Below are positions 28,501 to 39,021 of a stretch of DNA of 64,000 nt, piece after piece. Source of the stretch: Nymphaea colorata (lineage: Eukaryota; Streptophyta; Magnoliopsida; Nymphaeales; Nymphaeaceae); assembly GCF_008831285.2 (NCBI RefSeq), contig NC_045149.1:21644535-21708534 (forward strand). Reading direction: 5' to 3'. Position 1 is the stretch's first letter. Every line of letters begins with the position of its first letter. Position numbers and translations under genes: made by a program. Under the pieces are notes generated by a model, which worked only from the letters and a program-made list of their open reading frames with translations, did not search any database and was not told the DNA's origin.

Positions 28501-29445
28501 TTACGGTTCCCTCCACCGTGGACTTGAAATGGGAAATCTACCTACAGGCGACGAAGGAAACAAGAACCCTGGAGATGGTGGTGGAAGCTGAGGTCCAGGC
28601 CCTAGTATCCCTGACTGTGATGGTGAAGGAAACGAGAAAAAACCTGGAGAAGGGAATAGGGATCCTGGTGATGGCAATGGGAACGGCGAACGAGGAGATG
28701 ATAATGGCAGGAAAGTGGGCGAGGGCAAAAGAAACTGCGAAGTAGGAGAAGGAAGAAGTGGAGGAGGGTTCGCCTGAGGTGATGGCAGCACTGGTGGTGG
28801 GGTAGGGAGCAAACCAGGAGGGAATTGTTGTTGTTGAGCAGAGCGAGGACCAGGATCCACAATGGAGTTCTGAAGGTAACGCATGTAAGCAGAAATAGGC
28901 GACTCAGCTGTATTGGCCCATATTGCATCTCCTGGCGTTAGAGGTGGCAAAGGTGAAAATGTAGGGCTAGGCAGAAAGTTCGGATTGTTTGGCCTAGCAA
29001 AAAACATTGGATTAGGAACCATATTGTTGCTATTGTTGCTGATGGGAGCAGGCGGTGCAGCATTGTATCCAACTGCGTTATTGAAAGAAGAGTGCGGCGG
29101 CACAACCGGCTGAGGAACTGCTTGAGGCCTACTGATCGGCATCAAGGGCGGCGGCCGTATTTTTTGTAACCGCATGCTAGGCGGTTTAGGAGGATGAACA
29201 GCAGGCGGCGGTGGTCTTTCAGGCGCTGGGGAACCCGTCAATTGCTGGACTATATTTCTGAATTCGCTCTTGTTGATGTTATAAACCTGAGGCTGAGGCT
29301 GTTGCTGCCTGGCGTTCCCATAGTTAGACTGATGAATGGGGCTCTTTCTTACGTTCTTCGCTATCTTATGCGACTGATTGTTCACGCCTAGATGGTCGCT
29401 ATGCCTACTGTTCCCAGTAGCTCCTGACGAATCCGAGCTATTCAT
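28501..29445 (-). CDS. IKU1: VQ-motif protein, HAIKU1 (IKU1/VQ14)-like
   Basis: Single coding exon, ATG at 29445, TAA at 28501-28503, 314 aa. The VQ motif is complete at residues 62-71 (FRNIVQQLTG, consensus FxxxVQxLTG). It is preceded by KNVRKSPIHQS and QPQVYNINKSE, which are typical of the IKU1 branch. Further IKU1 landmarks are RLQKIRPPPL (about 92-101), WANTAESPISAYMRYLQ (about 176-192) and a Pro/Ser/Phe-rich C-terminus ending SPRWREP. VQ proteins bind WRKY-type transcription factors in the nucleus. Arabidopsis IKU1 acts with the IKU2/MINI3 pathway in endosperm growth and seed size; the same role here is inferred. I chose the ATG over an in-frame upstream TTG. The rest of the protein is low-complexity and probably disordered. 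Confidence 0.9.
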   Translation of the reverse strand: MNSSDSSGATGNSRHSDHLGVNNQSHKIAKNVRKSPIHQSNYGNARQQQPQPQVYNINKSEFRNIVQQLTGSPAPERPPPPAVHPPKPPSMRLQKIRPPPLMPISRPQAVPQPVVPPHSSFNNAVGYNAAPPAPISNNSNNMVPNPMFFARPNNPNFLPSPTFSPLPPLTPGDAIWANTAESPISAYMRYLQNSIVDPGPRSAQQQQFPPGLLPTPPPVLPSPQANPPPLLPSPTSQFLLPSPTFLPLSSPRSPFPLPSPGSLFPSPGFFSFPSPSQSGILGPGPQLPPPSPGFLFPSSPVGRFPISSPRWREP

Positions 29446-30113
29446 TGCGCACAATCAACACTCTATCACCACCAACTTCCGTAATCGGTTCCTCCACCAG
29501 CGACGTTCCTCCGTTGCTCAGCAGAGAAGACACTAAATACACAAATTCGGTACTACCTTCATTCTCCACATCTTCTCGGCACTCAATCCGCAAAACCAAA
29601 CCCCAAATTAGTCAGCCTCCATCCGAAACCCCAAACGTCAAGGTCCCACCAGAAGGCGAAGATTAAAAAATGAAAAACTAGAAAGCTCTTCTCCAGCTAA
29701 AACCACCCAAAATAAGCAGAAATCTCGACGACCCACAAACCGAAAATTATTTGAGACAATCAAAGAGCCGAAACCCCCAAATGTTTCATTTCCAGGTAAA
29801 GCAAACCACCCACCCAGAAAGCCTTAAACCGTCAAACCAAATTCTTTCCCGAACCACACCAATTTCCCCTCAAAAAATTCGCAGAAAAAGCTTCGTTCCT
29901 TGTGCAGAAAACAGAAAAAAGGGAGAAAGAAGGACTACTATCCTCTTATTCGGCTCAATAGGAGGTAACGAGGCTTCCAACGCTTCTTTGCCCTCTATCT
30001 CGAGCGATCAGATCTAGGGTAAGCGTTTTCTCCCCGCCTTTCTCTCCTGAGAATGAGTATCCGAGTCTTCGGCGTATGCCCTAGGATCCTTCAACGACGC
30101 ACGCACAGAGAGA

Positions 30114-30144
<31 letters not shown>

Positions 30145-30290
30145 GCGACGACGATGAGAAATTGATGATGACGATGATTTTGATGCCGCCGGTCGTGGTC
30201 AACACAACAAGCGGACTTCCTTTTCACTGACCGCTCATGTCACCGAGTCAGTGCCGTGCCCACTTACGAAGCCATCCACGGATCTTAGGG
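29446..30290 (-). promoter_or_regulatory. Leader and promoter region of the VQ gene, with (GA)n at 30106-30144
   Basis: Upstream of the VQ start (minus strand) there is a less AT-rich stretch with an interrupted GA/CT microsatellite at 30106-30144. Plant leaders often carry such CT-rich tracts on the sense strand, as here. No TATA box could be fixed. Plus-strand frames at 29445-29666 and 29751-30017 are Ser/Pro/Lys-rich shadows without family resemblance. Confidence 0.4.
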
Positions 30291-32912
30291 TTTCAGGGCA
30301 AAAACGAAGCATTCATCACAACAACACGCTGAGTATGACACGATTCCTGCAAAATTAAATGGAGAAGACGTGAAAAAATTGAATTGCATCTGTTGTAATT
30401 TCGGATCTTCTTTCGACGTACATACGAATGGGGGAGTTGGGAGATGATCGATCTGAGACTTGACTGCGCTGAGTGTAACGGATCACTTTGTCGCATGTTA
30501 AAAACTTTGATGTGAAAGCCCATCAGATCCTTTCACTCATCAAGTTTGGTAGAAAAGAGAAGACTTGAAGTCAGGACCGACCTTGCTTGTAGACTAAGAC
30601 ACAATTTAAGAAATTTTATACATTCGAGTTCAGGTCTAACTTCAATAACAAGGCATACAATTTTTCAACATAAAAAATGTAATGTATGTTTTTCAGTGGG
30701 GTGCACACACCTCATAGCTAAATTATATTTTAGAATTAAAAAAAATCAAGTACATGTAATATAACTTTATATAATATCTCTAGTAAAGGGTCCCATTGAG
30801 GGTGTTTGGTAAAAATTTTTTGGAATGCATTCATTTTTTAAGAAACATGATGTCATTATATCTAGTTTCTTATTATTAGATTTATGAAGAATTTTGACAG
30901 TTATATTATGTTTTTCCAAATAAGAATATGGTGTTCTCCAAACATATGTTTTAAGAATATAATGTTCTTTTTATCAAATACCTTTCGAGACTTGTAAGAT
31001 TGGTTTACATTTAGATTAGTTTACGGCAATTGTATGCACAAACCCACATCATGTGTTTATTTTTTAATTTAAATTTCATGGCAGTTTTTCTCATTTACAT
31101 ACAAGTGCCTCTTGAAAATTTTAAATTATATAAATAATATCTCTTAACCAAATTTTATGGACCCAACAATCAGATATAATGCAGCAGACAATATTATACC
31201 AAGCTTTGAAATTCCTGTCTGACTTCGATTTATGGTATGAGAAATTTGAACAAAAATATCTGATGAAACATATTAGATACAATTTCGCTACAATTATTTC
31301 ATATTCTTCCATATAAAAACCTAGCTAATACTCTCACTTTCTGTCGATATCGGATTCTGGACTAGGCTTAGCAACGGTCCAATTTGTTGGCACTCAGGGC
31401 CCTCCTTACCTTGTTTATATCCAAACAACAAATTGTAAGCATTTATATTGACTAGATTTAGAGATTTCAAAGATCCGATGCAACATATGTATGCAGATGT
31501 GACAAGTGCTACCTAAAGAAGGATCTGACTTAGATCTAAAGCCTTACACTTCCCGACGGAACGGAACAAAGTAAGAGTTGTCCAATCTTTATTTTAAATT
31601 TTAGGGTTGTCAACTTCTTGTGTCGCAAACATAAAGATATAAACATGCAAATAGAAGCATAGCAGAGACATCACATCGAGACACTAAAAGTATGTCTGAC
31701 ACTCTAAAAGAAAAGGTGAAGATTTCGACCTTTTTGTTGAATGGTAGAATGAAATACTGCTCTTGCTCACCCAACAAAAAATGAATGTCAATCATAAAAT
31801 TATGGATATCAAAGTCTAAGTTCCGGGGAATTTATGAGCTTCATTTCATCTTAATTTAGCAAACTGATCCCACAAGAAGTATGTTGGACTCTTTTGGCAT
31901 TGTTAATTGCAACATCATAATTAACTTTGGTCAGCTAAGCATATACTTCTTTAATGGCTTATACATCAGTCAACTCTTGTTCCATAGATTTCTTTCATTA
32001 GTGTTTGACCTGTGAAAACTGTTAATTGCATCTGACTTAGGTGTGTGTGTATATATATATATATATCAATTGCATAATGCCATGCAATTTTATTTTTATG
32101 ATTGAGGACATATTTTCTCCTTTAAAAATCATGCTATAAATCTTATTGTAGGGTCAAAAGATTTTTTTTTTCAGATTTTACGCCAAAGTCAGTTTTTAGA
32201 CATGGATTAAGAGATGTCCAAGCAAGTAATTAATATGACTTATATATATATAAATATGTTAGTAAACATTACTACTCAACGTTGATGGGTGACAAACAAA
32301 AAGCTTTATTTATGTGTTATCCAAGGTTCTACCGCTTGGACTATGGTCAACTATTCTTGCTTGAAGTTGAAAGTAAGACTCCATTTTGTTTGAATCACAG
32401 GCAACAGAGAGAAAAAGAAAATCTTGGAAAAGTTTGACAGGAAAATGAATCTCATATGCGGAGTTGGGGTCCAATTTTCCAACGAAACTGGCAAGACATA
32501 AGAAAATTGTGCGTCAGTAATGTTGGTCCGACCCCACTTATTTTCTGACCTAATGTTGTACATCCCCTTGTCAATAAAATTTGTTGTTTTCCATTGTCTA
32601 TTTTGACAAGAAAAGTGTGCAAAGCAAACAGGGCCTAACATAATTTTAATAGCTAGTAGATTAGTAAATGCGTGTATTATAAGCAATTGAGTAATAGCTA
32701 ATAGATTAGTAAATGTGTGTATTATAAGCAAATGAGTATACAAAAGGGATTTAAATAAGATCCTTTTTTGGGTGAGTAAGAGGAGTATTTCATTCTAATA
32801 CCCAGATGAAAGCTAGAACTCTGACCTACAATATATAAATAAAATATTAAAAAATTAATGTTGTGTTATCATTTAAATCGGATATGTGAAAATTTTTTGT
32901 CATCTTTTTATA
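30291..32912. other. Intergenic, AT-rich, no gene recognised
   Basis: No domain or long frame of believable composition. There are short (TA)n runs at about 32049-32066 and 32241-32250, and a 60-bp direct repeat near 32650-32730 (AGATTAGTAAATG...GTGTATTATAAGCAA twice). Confidence 0.45.
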
Positions 32913-32920
32913 GTGTCATC

Positions 32921-33092
32921 CAGTGGCAAAGCCAATGGGGGGCTGTTTCGGGCCCTGCCCTCCTCCTCCATAGCCTTTGAAAATAAATAAAAAATACATA
33001 AAACATTTCAAAAGTTTTAATTTTGACAGTAGCAAAGATTTCAAAAAATTATATAATGGCGCACCATTAGAAAAATCTTGGCTCCGCCACTG
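32921..33092. mobile_element. hAT-type MITE, 172 bp, with 8-bp target duplication
   Basis: The left end CAGTGGCAAAGCCAA and the right end (reverse complement CAGTGGCGGAGCCAA) form 15-bp terminal inverted repeats with two mismatches. The element is flanked by the perfect 8-bp duplication GTGTCATC (32913-32920 and 33093-33100). An 8-bp duplication and CAGTGGC/CAGGGGC-like ends are typical of hAT transposons. It has no coding capacity, so it is non-autonomous. Confidence 0.9.
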
Positions 33093-33255
33093 GTGTCATC
33101 CAAACAGAAGCTCGAGAGACTTTGTCACTCACATAGGGGCAAAAAACTCCGAAACTAGCACCGTTGCACTCATTGCCTATGTTCATGCATGCGTACGCAT
33201 GCGATCGACATCACACAAGAATTGAACCACAACTGATCTTTTGGCGCAACCTAAG

Positions 33256-33663
33256 CTAGTTTTCCAACTGAAAAGTACATCCAGTTAGACTTTGAAGCAA
33301 TTTCCATATAAAATCACGTAACAAATAAATAAGATAGATATTTAGAATAAAGTGGAGAGTATTTGTTCGGGTGAACAAGAGGTTAACAATACACCGTCTG
33401 CCGAAGGCCCCATTCCCACTTACAGCACCTTTGTCAAAGTCGTCATTGAAAAAGCGTGCAAATAATTCACTGCACTTCTCAGGAAAAATACTGCATGCAG
33501 GAAGAAAGAAAATTGTTCTTGAAACATGGTGGAAGACAACGGAGTCAAAGAATGGTGTGCCTGAGGAGTTGCAGATGCCACCGTTTGCTTTGATTTTTTT
33601 AGTCATCGGCGGCAGCGGATTTTGCCTCCTTTTGAAATCCTTAAAGCAATATGCATAGATCAA
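33256..33663. other. Overlapping unassigned open frames on both strands
   Basis: A 135-codon minus-strand frame and a 95-codon plus-strand frame (33371-33658) overlap. The plus frame ends in a hydrophobic segment (ALIFLVIGGSGFCLLL) followed by KSLKQYA, like a tail anchor. The minus frame has FARFFNDDFDKGAVSGNG. I recognise neither, and splice signals do not decide. One may be an exon of a decayed gene. Confidence 0.25.
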
Positions 33664-33779
33664 TGCGCCATTGGCTTACGCAGAAATAAAACATTGTTTT
33701 TTATATTAAAATTTGTTTTTTTATTTTATCATCTAAATGGAAATCAAATCAATAAAAACAGATTGGATTCAAAAAGGCC

Positions 33780-34140
33780 GAGCCTATGTTTGATCGCTAT
33801 AAATAAGTCGGGGCAACGGGCCGACCCAGCCGACCCGACTCGGAAAACCCGAGCCCGAGCTTGGCCCTATTACATTAAAAAATATTTTTAATATAAAATA
33901 ATACATAAAAATGATGAACTGTAATAAAATATTATAAATATATATTAAAATTAATAAAACAATTAAAGAAATCAATATCGAGCTCGATTTGGGCTTATCG
34001 GGCCCACTCAAGTCGGCCCGATAACAAGTCGGGCTGGGTCGGGTCTCGTTTTTTTGGGCCTGAGCCCAGACTCTAATCGGGCCGAGTACAGGGTACCCAA
34101 CGGCGACCCGACCCGATGCCTAGGCCTAGCCATAAATACT
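33780..34140. repeat. CGGGTCGGGT-type GC-rich low-complexity blocks
   Basis: Two GC-rich blocks (about 33810-33870 and 33985-34130), made of diverged GACCCG/CGGGTC/GGGCC phrases in both orientations, flank an AT-rich core (33870-33980). This layout resembles a small non-autonomous element with repeat-rich ends, but no target duplication was found. Confidence 0.5.
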
Positions 34141-34284
34141 TGGTCTTTATCCGTGATTGAAAAATCCACTGTTTGCTTAAGCCATAGGTTTGAGGTATCA
34201 CGGATTTTCAATCCAACGTGCCCTAAGCAAAATAGGATGGAGGTTTGTATAAACACTATTAAAGCTTTGTTGGAAATTGAGAAC

Positions 34285-34690
34285 TGAACTGAGTAATAGT
34301 TTAACAACCAATTGCCTTTTGGCATCAGCAATAGTTTAACAACCGATGCCTTTCAGCATCAGCAATGGCATCAATGCAGCCTTCAACTTTGGTATTCAAA
34401 ATGATCACATGAATTGAAATAACGACATGTCTTTTTTACATGTCCCTAACTCAACTACCTATGTTATAATAGCAACAGTGCAACCTTCAACTTTGGTATC
34501 ATGCTTCGCTACCTTAAGACATAGATGCATAATGATCACATGAATTGAACTAGCGACATGTCTTTTTTATGTGTCCCTAACTCAACTAGCTGTGTTATAA
34601 TGGCAGCAGTGCAGCCTTCAACTTTGGTATCGTGCTTCGCTACCTCGCTACCTAAAGACATAATGATCACATGAATTGAATCATTAGCAT
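34285..34690. repeat. Imperfect tandem repeats of 104-131 bp, with a 35-bp sub-repeat
   Basis: GCAGCCTTCAACTTTGGTAT or a close variant starts near 34376, 34480 and 34611. Each copy continues with ATGATCACATGAATTGAA and CATGTCTTTTTTA, except that the third is truncated. The first copy lacks a segment (TGCTTCGCTACCTTAAGACA) present in the others. At 34290-34360 a smaller unit (CAATAGTTTAACAACC) is also doubled. Confidence 0.85.
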
Positions 34691-35345
34691 AAATGTTGAC
34701 ATCCATGCGCAATTGAATCAAATATTTATCTGATCTCAGTTTGATAGACTGAAATTCGTTTTAAATCCTCACGCAACTAGCGACTGGATTTTGGTAATTG
34801 GAAAGGTTTAATTTATTTAAATTCCTAGTTACAATTCTCATACAACTAGAGAAATAATATGTTTTTCGAGAAGATTGTTACATGAACATGTAGAAAGACG
34901 AGCTGAAAATGACTCAACCAAAGCATCTTGATCCATTCAAATATTGATAATGAGCTGCTGAAACAAAAACATCAAAATCTTGATACACACGCTGTAGATT
35001 TTGTTGATGTCCTCTAAAAAAAAAAAAAAAACTTAATATTGAAACCTAAACAAAAATTCTCCGTCAATCAAGCTCCTAGATGTCATACCACTGAATTAAT
35101 TATTTGACTTAGCTTGAAGCTTCCAAACCATTGACGTTTTGGTTTCTACGTTGTTTTCATTGACCATTCATTTGCACATTAACGAAGCAGGTTCGCGCTT
35201 CGATTCATGTGGTGATATTTTTCTTGCCACAAAAGGTGGGGCTGTTCCGTATAACTGAAGGCGGCCAGCCACCCATTGAGGCTTCCAGCACAGACTAGAA
35301 CCCGGGATGTATACCAAATTTGTAGCGGGGAGGGGTGCCTACATG

Positions 35346-35540
35346 CAAGGGCGGAGTCAAGGTAGGGCATGCATGGGCCCTGGCCCCACCTTAAAAAAAA
35401 TTTATTTTTAAAAATTATATGTAAATTTAAAAAAAACATTTATTTTATATAAAAAATTTAAACAATGATATATTGACCTAGTCAAAATTTAGAAACTTTA
35501 ATTCGGCATGCCTGATCAAAAATTTCTACCTCCATCCCTA
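35346..35540. mobile_element. Degenerate hAT-type MITE, about 195 bp
   Basis: The left end CAAGGGCGGAGTCAAGG and the right end (reverse complement TAGGGATGGAGGTAG) are related but diverged. Flanks CCTACATG (35338-35345) and CCTACATA (35541-35548) match at 7 of 8 positions, which fits an old 8-bp target duplication. The interior is A/T-rich after GGGCCCTGGCCCCACC. Confidence 0.65.
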
Positions 35541-35548
35541 CCTACATA

Positions 35549-36439
35549 GGCCTTTTATGTGTGGTGTGGGTTGTTAACCTCCTACTCACCTCTCAACAAA
35601 GCTAATTATCATTGTTAAATTAGTTTAGTAAAAAACATTTTTAGCTAATAAACTGGCACCAACGTTTGTAAAAAAGTAAAATAAATCGATCGGCATTCAG
35701 CATTTTCCACATGATATAAACTCATTTCGTTGGGTGTACAACTATGGTAAAATGTCACAATTGTGGAAATAATAAAAGAATGAACTGACCTAAAAATATA
35801 AATTTGAACTATATATTTGTTAGTCAAACCTCATAAGGAAGTGATAAATACATCAATTGCCTATTAATCACGGTTGAATTAGAAAAATATCAAAAAACTA
35901 TGATATATGAACTTTTTCCTTGCAACTTTCGTTCAGTTTTGTCGAAATTTCAAAAGAGAAAACAGCGATCGTGTATTGGACAATGAATAAATTCGGCATC
36001 TACTAGACAATTTTTATAACATAGGTCCAGTACTATTAAACGGTACGCTTCCAAGACAAAAGGATGTCAAAGAGTGTATCAAATCAAAGGGAAAATTGCT
36101 CTTAAGAGAAAGAGACCTTCAGATGTCGATGTTACTGGATGCTTAAAAACTATAAATATGTTGCTAAATAAAATCATTATGTGACCATTTTGTAGAGTAG
36201 CAAGGGTTCATGGTGCTTTTAATAAAAATTTATATGCCTTTTGCAATAATTTTAATTTTTGTCCAATTGACAGCATCCCAGAACTTTAGGAATGAGTAAA
36301 TGGTGACTCTCGCTATTTAGGGTCAACTAGTGCACTCATGAGGGTTTATTGATACATCGTGATCGATAGTTCAAAAAAAATAAACAAAAAATATGTATAA
36401 ACTAATACTAAATGAAAAAATTATCTATTGCCATTCTTT

Positions 36440-36530
<91 letters not shown>

Positions 36531-36569
36531 AATGATGACTCCAGCTATCCGGAATTCACTTATGAATGT

Positions 36570-36650
<81 letters not shown>

Positions 36651-37700
36651 GAGAAGCTAAGGTCCTCCAAGCATTTATCCATTTAGTCCGATAGTGTGAG
36701 AAAGGCTAGAGGCATCTAGATGACTAAAGAAATCCACATTCTTGTGTTCGTGTAGGTGTGTAAAGCCAATATTGTGCATATTGGATAATTTTTAGATAAT
36801 TAAAATGTAGAAATTTGTTGCTAAAAAAATTATAAATTGTCATTAAAGCCAACATAAAACCTTCCTGCATGATAAGTTATAAATAATACCAATTTCATTC
36901 CTTTTCAATAATAAATTTTTAAAATTTTAACCATATGACAACATATTACATATGTCATATAACAACTTTAACCACCCATGCATGACCAGGTAGTATAATC
37001 CATTATTATAGACGTTAAAAGAAAAACAAAAAATAAAAAAAAAATTGATATTTTCATCATTTAGTATTAATTTGTATTGTTTTCATATTTTTCAGTCATT
37101 TATTTTATTTGCATCAGGTAATAAACAGCTTTGATCAGATGATTAGGTGACTTTGGATAGCATATATATATATATATATAGCTTTATCCTCTTCACCTAA
37201 TCCACGCACATCTTGCCTTTAATTTAATTTTTAAATGATCAACGGTGACCAACGGGGGACCCTTTGGAAAAATGATATTGTCAATAAATGTGATGACTGA
37301 TGAGTGATGAGAAAAAGACGTGCATGTGGGAGACAAACGAGGGGATGAAAAACAAAGGCCATCGAGCGGCTGCTTTTGCAGTGACGACAATGACATATCA
37401 ACTTTATTAATCATAACTAATAAAATAATTATTCCTAAAGTTGGTATTGGCAGTTAGTTCACTATGCTAAATAATTAGTCATAAAAGTTAAAAAGTAATA
37501 AAGTATTTATGTATGAATAAAGCAAATTTCGTAAGCTGATGTAGGCCACATGCCTCCGCGATCGATCATGAATATTTTGTAGCATCTAAACGAAACAAAT
37601 CCGCTATTAACCCACATGTGCTCATATCCTTCTCCTTCTTCTTTCTTTTGTCCCTAAGGTTCAAGTCTGTGCCGGCTTAGAATAGAGACAATGCATAGTA
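35549..37700. other. AT-rich spacer with two long (AT)n arrays
   Basis: No gene seen. The (TA)n arrays lie at 36443-36527 (about 85 bp) and 36572-36646 (about 75 bp), separated by about 45 bp of unique sequence. A third short array is at about 37161-37180. Frames of repeated Tyr-Ile across them are artefacts. Confidence 0.6.
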
Positions 37701-37962
37701 TCTATGAGAATCGAACGAGCAATACGTCATCTTGAACAATCAACTCGACTAATTATACTATGCTCCTTGAAATATAATGTTACAACCCGACCGACCACTT
37801 TCATACCTGGCACATGCTTCTAGTTTGATGATCTATGAGAATCGAACGGACAATACGTCATCTTGAACCATCAACTCGACTAATTATACTATGCTCCTTG
37901 AAATATAATGTTACAACTCGAACGACCACTTTCATATCTGGCACATGCTTCTAGTTTGATGA
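37701..37962. repeat. 131-bp tandem duplication
   Basis: TCTATGAGAATCGAACG begins at 37701 and again at 37832. The two copies stay aligned to CTAGTTTGATGA with only a few substitutions (for example CCCGACCGACC versus CTCGAACGACC). Confidence 0.93.
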
Positions 37963-38924
37963 ATTCTATTATAGTCCTGAAAAAGGTAGAAAACAAGACA
38001 ATTAATGTTTAATCATTATTATTATAAACATTTTAAGATTTTCGTTAATATTCAATATAAAACTAAGCTTTCCACACACCTTAAGTCAAAATTGGTTTTA
38101 CTACTAATCGTAACAACTAAATTCACTTCTACACTGGGTCCAAGCTCTACCCTCTAACTACTTAATTAGCTAGAAAGAGAACAACTAAAACACTTAATTG
38201 TCCTCTTTATATACGATTTTCCAACAATCTACCATATAAGACTAGACTTTCTATAAGGTGAAAGTAAGTCTGATTTTATTTCATTTAACCACCTAATTTG
38301 CTTGTAAAAAAGGTTATTATTAATTAAATAATTGGGACTTAAACTTAATGTGCTTATTATGGCAATAAAAGCTAAATAAACATACTTTTGTAATTTTTTT
38401 CTTGTTTATATCATTATTTTTGTAAACGAGAAAAAAGTAATTAGAAAAAAAATACACATGATATTAGTGTTTGTTTTGACTTGTAAAGTCATTCCCGTAG
38501 GTTTGGAACCCACGTAAGTGGAGAAGCACGGAAGGCAAAACGCTTATCTTTCTTTAAAAGCATGTTGAAGTCTAAACAATATGATTTTTTTTGCGTCGCT
38601 TATGCATTAAGTTAAACCGACAAGCATAGAATACTTCAACATCAAATTTTTTTCTTTTTTTTTTAAGAATTTGGCAGATATTTTCTTAAATATTTGCAAT
38701 ATTTATTAAAAGTTTGGGCTCCCGTTAGTCGCTTAAAAAGTTAATAATATTTTTAAAAATAGTTTTTTATATAATTGATATATACAGATGGAAAAAACTG
38801 GACGGGAGACTTGGTGAGTCGAGAGTCACCCTTCTCTATAAAAATATTTTTTTCTTTAGGAGAAAAAATAATAAGAATAATAAAAAATTATTATTTTTCT
38901 TCCGACGAAGCAAATAATAAGAAT
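37963..38924. other. AT-rich spacer, no gene recognised
   Basis: No supportable feature apart from T- and A-rich tracts. Confidence 0.5.
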
Positions 38925-38929
38925 AAAAA
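38925..38929 (-). terminator. RNA polymerase III terminator of the tRNA gene
   Basis: A run of five T on the minus strand lies six bases past the 3' end of the tRNA, the usual Pol III stop signal. Confidence 0.8.
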
Positions 38930-38935
38930 GGGAAG

Positions 38936-39021
38936 TGGGGTGAGAGAGGCTCGAACTCTCGACCTCAGGATTACTCTTATAGCTATGAGACCTACGCGCT
39001 AGCCAACTGCGCCACCACCCC
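38936..39021 (-). tRNA. Elongator tRNA-Met (CAU) with 12-nt intron
   Basis: On the minus strand the gene runs from GGGGTGGTGGCGCAG (39021) to CTCTCTCACCCC plus discriminator A (38936). The anticodon CAU is at 38985-38987 and is followed by A37. A 12-nt intron occupies 38972-38983, at the canonical position between bases 37 and 38. The mature RNA would be 74 nt. The seven-base acceptor stem, D arm (A box TGGCGCAGTTGG) and T arm (B box GAGTTCGAGCC) are all complete. Nuclear plant elongator tRNA-Met genes are known to carry short introns here, removed by the tRNA-splicing endonuclease. The initiator type is excluded by the intron and by the GGGGTGG acceptor. Confidence 0.97.

Noticed and set aside
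28404-28745. Plus-strand frame of 113 codons opposite the IKU1-like gene
   Set aside because: Antisense to the Pro/Ser-rich C-terminus of a well-supported gene.
36393-36686. 97-codon Tyr-Ile repeat protein
   Set aside because: Translation of the (AT)n arrays.
38500-38560. Second tRNA-like segment (GTTTGGAACCC)
   Set aside because: No acceptor or D-arm partner sequences and no A box.
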